DNA from: a virus
Virus record (IMG/VR): IMGVR_UViG_3300013132_000126
Location: 1 to 34,758 of that record
Length of the DNA stretch: 34,758 bases
Reading direction: 5' to 3' (one strand)
In this document: piece after piece, positions 30,776 to 34,758 of the stretch
Position numbering within the stretch: the first letter of the stretch is position 1
Layout: every line of letters begins with the position of its first letter
The notes under the pieces: generated by a model
What the model was told of the DNA's origin: nothing
What the model saw: only the letters and a program-made list of their open reading frames with translations
Databases searched by the model: none
Made by a program: the position numbers and the translations under genes

Positions 30776-32289
30776 GGTTGCGCCTCCGGTTTGGTGCCGA
30801 TCGGTCGCCACTTGATCCCCCATGCGTGCTCGCCACCCGGCTTGCCGGCGGGGATCAACACGCGCTCGCGCTCAATCCCGCAGATTCGGCAGCGATTGGT
30901 CTTGCCGTGCTCGCACGACGCGATCTGGTGCTGAGTCATCTGCTCGGCTAGGCGGATGGTCGACTCGTCAATAGTCGCCAGGTCGTTGACTTCCTCGGAA
31001 ATGGGTGGCTCGCCGTCCGTGGTCGGGGTGACTGCAGGAGCAACAGTGCCCACGGACGGCGAGCTGGCCGGAGCGCTTGGACCAAGCGGCGCCTGGATCG
31101 GCTGCATGTTGAGCGGTTGGAGGTATTCGTCGCCGCCGGCGATTGGGTCGAGACCTTCCTTGGACCGGATCTCGTTGACGCTGAGCCATCCCCAATTGCG
31201 ACCGATGGCGTAGGCGTTATACCGTGCCGCCTGATCGGCTCGCAGGAGATCGTCGATCTTGTGCTCGGCGAAATAGATCCGGCGCTCAACGCCGGTCAGC
31301 AGCTTGGCGTAGATCTCCTGCTCGATGCGCACCAGCCATGGTCGGATCGTTTCAGTCAAAAACACAAGGTTTTCCGCCTCCATGGAGGCGTAGCTGGCGC
31401 CTTGTCCCCGCAGCTTGCCGACAGGGATGTTAAACCATCTGGCGACTTCTTGGAGCTGGAATTGCCTCGTCTGCAGGAACTGCGCGTCGTCAGGAGGGAT
31501 GCCAAGAGCGTCCCACTTCATGCCCTCCTCGAGGATGGCGACGCGGTGGCTGTTGTTGACGCCTTGATGCAGCCGCTCAAAGTCTTGGCGAAGACGGCCG
31601 CGTGCGTCATCGGATAGCCGGCCTGGATGCGTTAGCACCCCGGACGGCTTGGCTCCGGAGCCAAAGAACTTGGCACCAAACCGCTCGGCCGCCATGGTCA
31701 GGCCGATGGACTCCCGAGCCATGCGGATGACCGAGTAGCCGACAAGTCCGTCGAACCCGAGGCCACGCAAGTGGAATATCTCGCTCGGCAGGTACTGATG
31801 GGTGCCGACGCGGGGATGGCGGTACTCGTAGATGAGCTGGCCGCTGTCATCGCGGCGTGGCGCCATCCAGTCAGGACGCAGGATTGGCAGCGAGAGAACT
31901 TCTCCCGTCGGACCTCGCACGACCTCGGCGTATGCGTTGCCATAGGCCAGCACATGACCCATGAGCGTTTCGGCCCACAGCATCGCCGTGATCTCGGGGT
32001 GCGGCATGCAGTAGAGCAGCTCGTAGAGCGGGTGCTCCGCCGCAACCTTGCGACCCCTGCCGTCTACCGATCGCTCGTACAGGATCAATGGCAGGGAGCC
32101 GACCGTCTCCGAGATGACGCGGATGGCGCACCAGATCGGAGACGACTGCATCGCCGTGGACTCGGTCACCACGACGCCGGCGTCGGAACCACTGCCGCCA
32201 AACAGCGTGACAAGCGCCGGGTCGCGCAACGAGAAGGTTGCGCGGCTCTCCAAGCCAATCAAGGATCGCAGCGTGTTGACTAGTCCCAT
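30772..32289 (-). CDS. HK97 portal protein with Cys-rich tail
   Basis: 505 residues. AMQSSPIWCAIRVISETVG, HPLYELLYCMPHPEITA, YGNAYAEVVRGPTGEVLSL and RWFNIPVGKLRG are typical of the HK97 portal family, the dodecameric ring through which DNA passes. After a Pro/Ser/Thr linker (about 405-440) a C-terminal segment of about 60 residues carries CEHGKTNRCRICG, a likely zinc site not found in the standard portal. The start lacks a good Shine-Dalgarno; 29 bases separate it from the peptidase stop. Confidence 0.9.
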   Translation of the reverse strand: MGLVNTLRSLIGLESRATFSLRDPALVTLFGGSGSDAGVVVTESTAMQSSPIWCAIRVISETVGSLPLILYERSVDGRGRKVAAEHPLYELLYCMPHPEITAMLWAETLMGHVLAYGNAYAEVVRGPTGEVLSLPILRPDWMAPRRDDSGQLIYEYRHPRVGTHQYLPSEIFHLRGLGFDGLVGYSVIRMARESIGLTMAAERFGAKFFGSGAKPSGVLTHPGRLSDDARGRLRQDFERLHQGVNNSHRVAILEEGMKWDALGIPPDDAQFLQTRQFQLQEVARWFNIPVGKLRGQGASYASMEAENLVFLTETIRPWLVRIEQEIYAKLLTGVERRIYFAEHKIDDLLRADQAARYNAYAIGRNWGWLSVNEIRSKEGLDPIAGGDEYLQPLNMQPIQAPLGPSAPASSPSVGTVAPAVTPTTDGEPPISEEVNDLATIDESTIRLAEQMTQHQIASCEHGKTNRCRICGIERERVLIPAGKPGGEHAWGIKWRPIGTKPEAQP

Positions 32290-32318
32290 ATTGGGAGACT
32301 AGCCGGATCCATGCACGA

Positions 32319-32759
32319 TTAGCGGTGGACAGCAATTCCCCAGCCTCGATAGACCGCGCCGAGGCGGTCGATCTCGGTCCATGATCTTTTCCACGCGCTC
32401 ACTCGCATGTGCGCCGGACCCTCGGACGGACACTGGTAGTACACCAATCCCTCATGGATTCCAGCAACCACGACATAATGTCCGACGCCGTCACGACTGA
32501 GCAGGCAGATCACTGGCCGGCTCGATCCGGCATGATGCCACAGGTCTCCCATGTCCATCTCGCCAGAGATGACACGCAGTCCGAGGCCTCGAAGCGTAGA
32601 CTCGATTGCGCGCGGGTCGGTGCCGTCGATCATGTTTGTGGACAGAGGAGCAAGGTCTCCAGGCGTGACCTTGCGGCGCAACCGGCGCAGTACGACGAGG
32701 ACGGCGGTGTAGCCGCAATCATGCTCGGCCGACTGGCGCAGATCAGGCAGCGCGATCAC
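32319..32759 (-). CDS. C39-like cysteine peptidase domain protein
   Basis: 146 residues from a GTG (GTGA overlap with the terminase stop). Cys15 in EHDCGYTAVLVVLRRLRR and His94 in GVGHYVVVAGI match the C39/papain-like double-glycine peptidase layout, with TDPRAIESTLRGLGLRV between. The usual D-P after the His strand reads QCP here, so the third catalytic residue (Asp) may be missing. Such a domain between terminase and portal genes is unusual. It could be a capsid-linked peptidase, an antagonist of host signalling peptides or an inactive fold. Confidence 0.7.
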   Translation of the reverse strand: MIALPDLRQSAEHDCGYTAVLVVLRRLRRKVTPGDLAPLSTNMIDGTDPRAIESTLRGLGLRVISGEMDMGDLWHHAGSSRPVICLLSRDGVGHYVVVAGIHEGLVYYQCPSEGPAHMRVSAWKRSWTEIDRLGAVYRGWGIAVHR

Positions 32760-34288
32760 AGCAGCTCGAGCCCCCTGCCCTCGTAGACCGATGAGCCGGC
32801 CACCTCGCCGAGTCTAGCGCGAGCCGTGGCCATTACGCCGGCGATCAGCAAGTCAATCTTCTCGGTTGATTTGGACTTGGACGGCTTGATGTTGCCGGCG
32901 CTGTCCTGCTCAACGACAGCGTTGCCGACGCACCACCGCAGCACGGGGTTGCCGTCGTGCTTGAGCCTGTGCTGCATGACCAGCGCTTGGAAGTCCTTGG
33001 CCGCCGGCGACATGCTGGCATACCCTTGGCCAAACGCCACGACATTGACGCCATCGGCTTGGAGCTGCTGCGCGAGCGCGGCGGCGTTCCAGCGGTCGAT
33101 GGCGATGTCCCGGATTTGGTAGCGTTTGGCCAGCTCGCCGATCTTCGACCGGATGCGCTCGTAGTCGATCACCTCGCCATCAACGATCTCGATGTGTCCC
33201 TCGGCGGCCCACTTGTCGTAGCGCATTTTGTTGCGGCGCTCCCGCTCTTTCAAGCAGGCCTTTGGCGCCCACGCAAACGGCTTCAGGTACACGACATCAT
33301 CGACCGGGAACGCCAAGACAAGCGCTGACAGGTCAGTCGTCGCCGACAGGTCGAGGCCGGCCCAGCATTGCCTGCCGTCGAGGTTTGGCGCCTCGTCCTT
33401 GCAGGAGTCCCACTTCTCGATGTCAAGCCATGAGGCGTAGCTGTCGGTGAACCTGTTGAGGTGGAGCCGGATAAACGACTGGAGCTCCGCCGGCGACGAT
33501 CGGCACTCGTTCACCTTGGCTCGGAAGTAATCGGAATGGACGCTGACGCCGTAGCCGGGATTGGCGATGCGCCAAGTCTGTTCCTTGTCCCACGGTGCCG
33601 ACTCCGGCGCCTCGTAGATTACCGGCCACATGGTGTCGTCGATCTCGTTGCCAGCCTTGCGCGCCGCCGCAATTGCCTTGGCGCGAGTCACGATCTCGTA
33701 CCAGAGACTTTCCCTGTCGTGTCCGGCCGTGGAGATCATGATCGTCACTGGCTGGCGCCGAGAGAGCACGCTGGTGGTCAGCGCCTCGTAGAGCTCGCGG
33801 TCAGGCCACACATGAACCTCATCGAGGATGTTGGCGGAGGCGTTTAAACCGTGCTGCAGCTTGCCGTCGGCGGCGATGCACCGCAGGAACCCGCCGTCCC
33901 TGCGCACGATCTCCCGGCGCAGCACAGTGCATCGTTTCAGTAGCTCGGGACAGGATCGCACCATGCCGGCGGCCGTGTCGAACACAATCGCCGCCTGGTC
34001 TCTTGAGCCAGCGGCGCAGATCACCTCGGGATATGGCTCGCGGTCGCCAAACAGGTGGTACAGGCCGAGCATTGCCGCAAGAGTGCTTTTGCCGTTTTTC
34101 CGCGCAAGGCCAATCGGCATCACGCGGTACTGGCGCAGACCATCAGGCCGCAGGGTGCCGTAGAACGGCAGCACGATGTCCCGCCACTGCCAGTCGTCCA
34201 GCTCAAATCGCTTGCCGGCGTGCTCACCCTTGAGATGGCGCAGGTGGCGGCTGAAGGTCCGGACCTTCTCGGCGGTCTCGAGGTTCAG
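32756..34288 (-). CDS. terL: Terminase large subunit, probable CTG start
   Basis: 510 residues; the packaging motor ATPase and nuclease. From the proposed start: Q-motif region KRFELDDWQW at about 26-35, Walker A GLARKNGKST with Lys67, Walker B ANILDEVHVW, and nuclease acidic residues in WAGLDLSATTD, IAIDRWNA and KIDLLIAGVM. The small-subunit stop TGA overlaps a CTG (CTGA), and this is the only codon placing the start before the Q motif; the first in-frame ATG (M57) would remove it. No ATG, GTG or TTG lies in the normal position. An in-frame start well upstream inside the small subunit gene is less likely. Confidence 0.9.
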   Translation of the reverse strand: MNLETAEKVRTFSRHLRHLKGEHAGKRFELDDWQWRDIVLPFYGTLRPDGLRQYRVMPIGLARKNGKSTLAAMLGLYHLFGDREPYPEVICAAGSRDQAAIVFDTAAGMVRSCPELLKRCTVLRREIVRRDGGFLRCIAADGKLQHGLNASANILDEVHVWPDRELYEALTTSVLSRRQPVTIMISTAGHDRESLWYEIVTRAKAIAAARKAGNEIDDTMWPVIYEAPESAPWDKEQTWRIANPGYGVSVHSDYFRAKVNECRSSPAELQSFIRLHLNRFTDSYASWLDIEKWDSCKDEAPNLDGRQCWAGLDLSATTDLSALVLAFPVDDVVYLKPFAWAPKACLKERERRNKMRYDKWAAEGHIEIVDGEVIDYERIRSKIGELAKRYQIRDIAIDRWNAAALAQQLQADGVNVVAFGQGYASMSPAAKDFQALVMQHRLKHDGNPVLRWCVGNAVVEQDSAGNIKPSKSKSTEKIDLLIAGVMATARARLGEVAGSSVYEGRGLELL

Positions 34289-34710
34289 CCGAGGATCTTC
34301 AGCAGGTCGGCCGGACCGTCGTCTCCGTGCTGAGCTCCGGCTTGATTCTCCGCCGGCAGCCGCGTGCTGCCTCGCGTCCGAGGCGCCAGGTACAGCGCCG
34401 CCAGGATGTCCCGCAGCCGGGATTCCGTCCGGCTGAGCTCCTGCCACGCCGGATGAAGGCGATCGTCTCCCGCTTTTGGCGGATTTGCCGCCACGGCTGC
34501 GCGCAACACATCCGCTCGCGCCGCGACTCTCGCCGCCAGCACTACCAGCATCAGGTCGGCCTGTCCGCCCATCCCGACCCATTCGAGCGCCTCGCGTATC
34601 CATGCGTAGTGCGCCTGCTCCTCCTTGGTCAGTCCGGCCGGCTTCAGCGGCAGTGATCCGCCTGGCTTCAGCCAGCTCGACCGATCGGTCTTTTTTCGCC
34701 CGCGCGCCAT
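34285..34710 (-). CDS. terS: Terminase small subunit (P27 family)
   Basis: 141 residues. MARGRKKTDRSSWLKPGG and LTKEEQAHYAWIREAL are followed by LMLVVLAARVAARADVL and HPAWQELSRTESRLRDIL, the layout of P27-type small terminases, which bind the packaging site. It is the first gene of the late operon. The Shine-Dalgarno is weak (AGGAAG about 16 bases upstream). P27 phages usually package from cos sites, with an HNH protein helping. Confidence 0.85.
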   Translation of the reverse strand: MARGRKKTDRSSWLKPGGSLPLKPAGLTKEEQAHYAWIREALEWVGMGGQADLMLVVLAARVAARADVLRAAVAANPPKAGDDRLHPAWQELSRTESRLRDILAALYLAPRTRGSTRLPAENQAGAQHGDDGPADLLKILG

Positions 34711-34758
34711 TTTGGCAGCTCACAACTTCCTAAGTTCCAACAGAATTTCCCACCCTAA
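34711..34758. other. Right end, non-coding
   Basis: 48 bases upstream of the small terminase gene. I see no gene, clear promoter or hairpin. The end may be close to a cos site or to the point where a circular contig was opened. Confidence 0.4.

Overview
This window looks like an almost complete, compact genome of a temperate, long-tailed (siphovirus-type) phage with HK97-like head genes. Nearly every gene lies on the minus strand, and neighbours are joined by 1-8 base stop/start overlaps (ATGA, GTGA, TGATG). GC content is high except for two visibly AT-richer blocks inside receptor-type tail genes. The attachment core (tRNA-Pro 3' half) is flanked by phage genes on both sides, so this is the free or circular form (attP), not an integrated prophage. 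The right end lies 48 bases upstream of the small terminase gene, which is where a cos-type or rotated circular map would begin. A planctomycete host is my best guess. It rests on the integrase N-terminus, the Thr-rich/Cys-rich tail modules and the absence of a recognisable peptidoglycan hydrolase; it is an inference, not proof.

Reading leftwards from the right end, the layout is as follows. (1) 34.7-25.4 kb is the head and neck module: P27-type small terminase, large terminase, a C39-like cysteine peptidase, HK97 portal, prohead protease, major capsid, a small head protein, gp6-like connector, head closure protein, HK97 gp10-like protein, DUF3168 tail completion protein, tail tube, and a tail assembly chaperone pair joined by an A-AAA-AAC -1 frameshift. 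(2) 25.4-19.8 kb holds the tape measure, a tail protein, and three proteins with Cys/Trp-rich modules strung on mucin-like Thr/Ser linkers. (3) 19.8-16.1 kb holds a Cys-rich small protein, a GT-A glycosyltransferase with a DSH metal motif, a holin-like membrane protein, a secreted protein, a papain-like peptidase, a small protein and an HNH nuclease. (4) 16.0-14.0 kb is the lysogeny switch: tyrosine integrase on the plus strand, attP core, GTACACA arm-type repeats, an excisionase-like HTH protein and a ribbon-helix-helix protein. (5) 14.0-4.6 kb is the leftward early operon: small lipoprotein, CsrA-like regulator, annealing-type protein, DUF669, a RAMP-like protein, a nuclease-like protein, a replication initiator containing iteron-like repeats, sigma-like factor, DUF3310, DNA polymerase beta clamp, RusA resolvase and HNH nuclease. 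(6) 4.6-0 kb holds further virion proteins, including a large repeat fibre, and a metallophosphoesterase.

The phage appears to rely on the host replisome but brings its own initiator, sliding clamp and resolvase. Points that stand out: two genes (RusA and large terminase) with no usual start codon but a CTG overlapping the preceding stop; an exact 11-bp repeat array inside the initiator gene; a (GCCNN)n microsatellite of about 210 bp; a tRNA-like acceptor/T-arm element followed by a terminator; and a mucin-like tail protein plus glycosyltransferase cassette.
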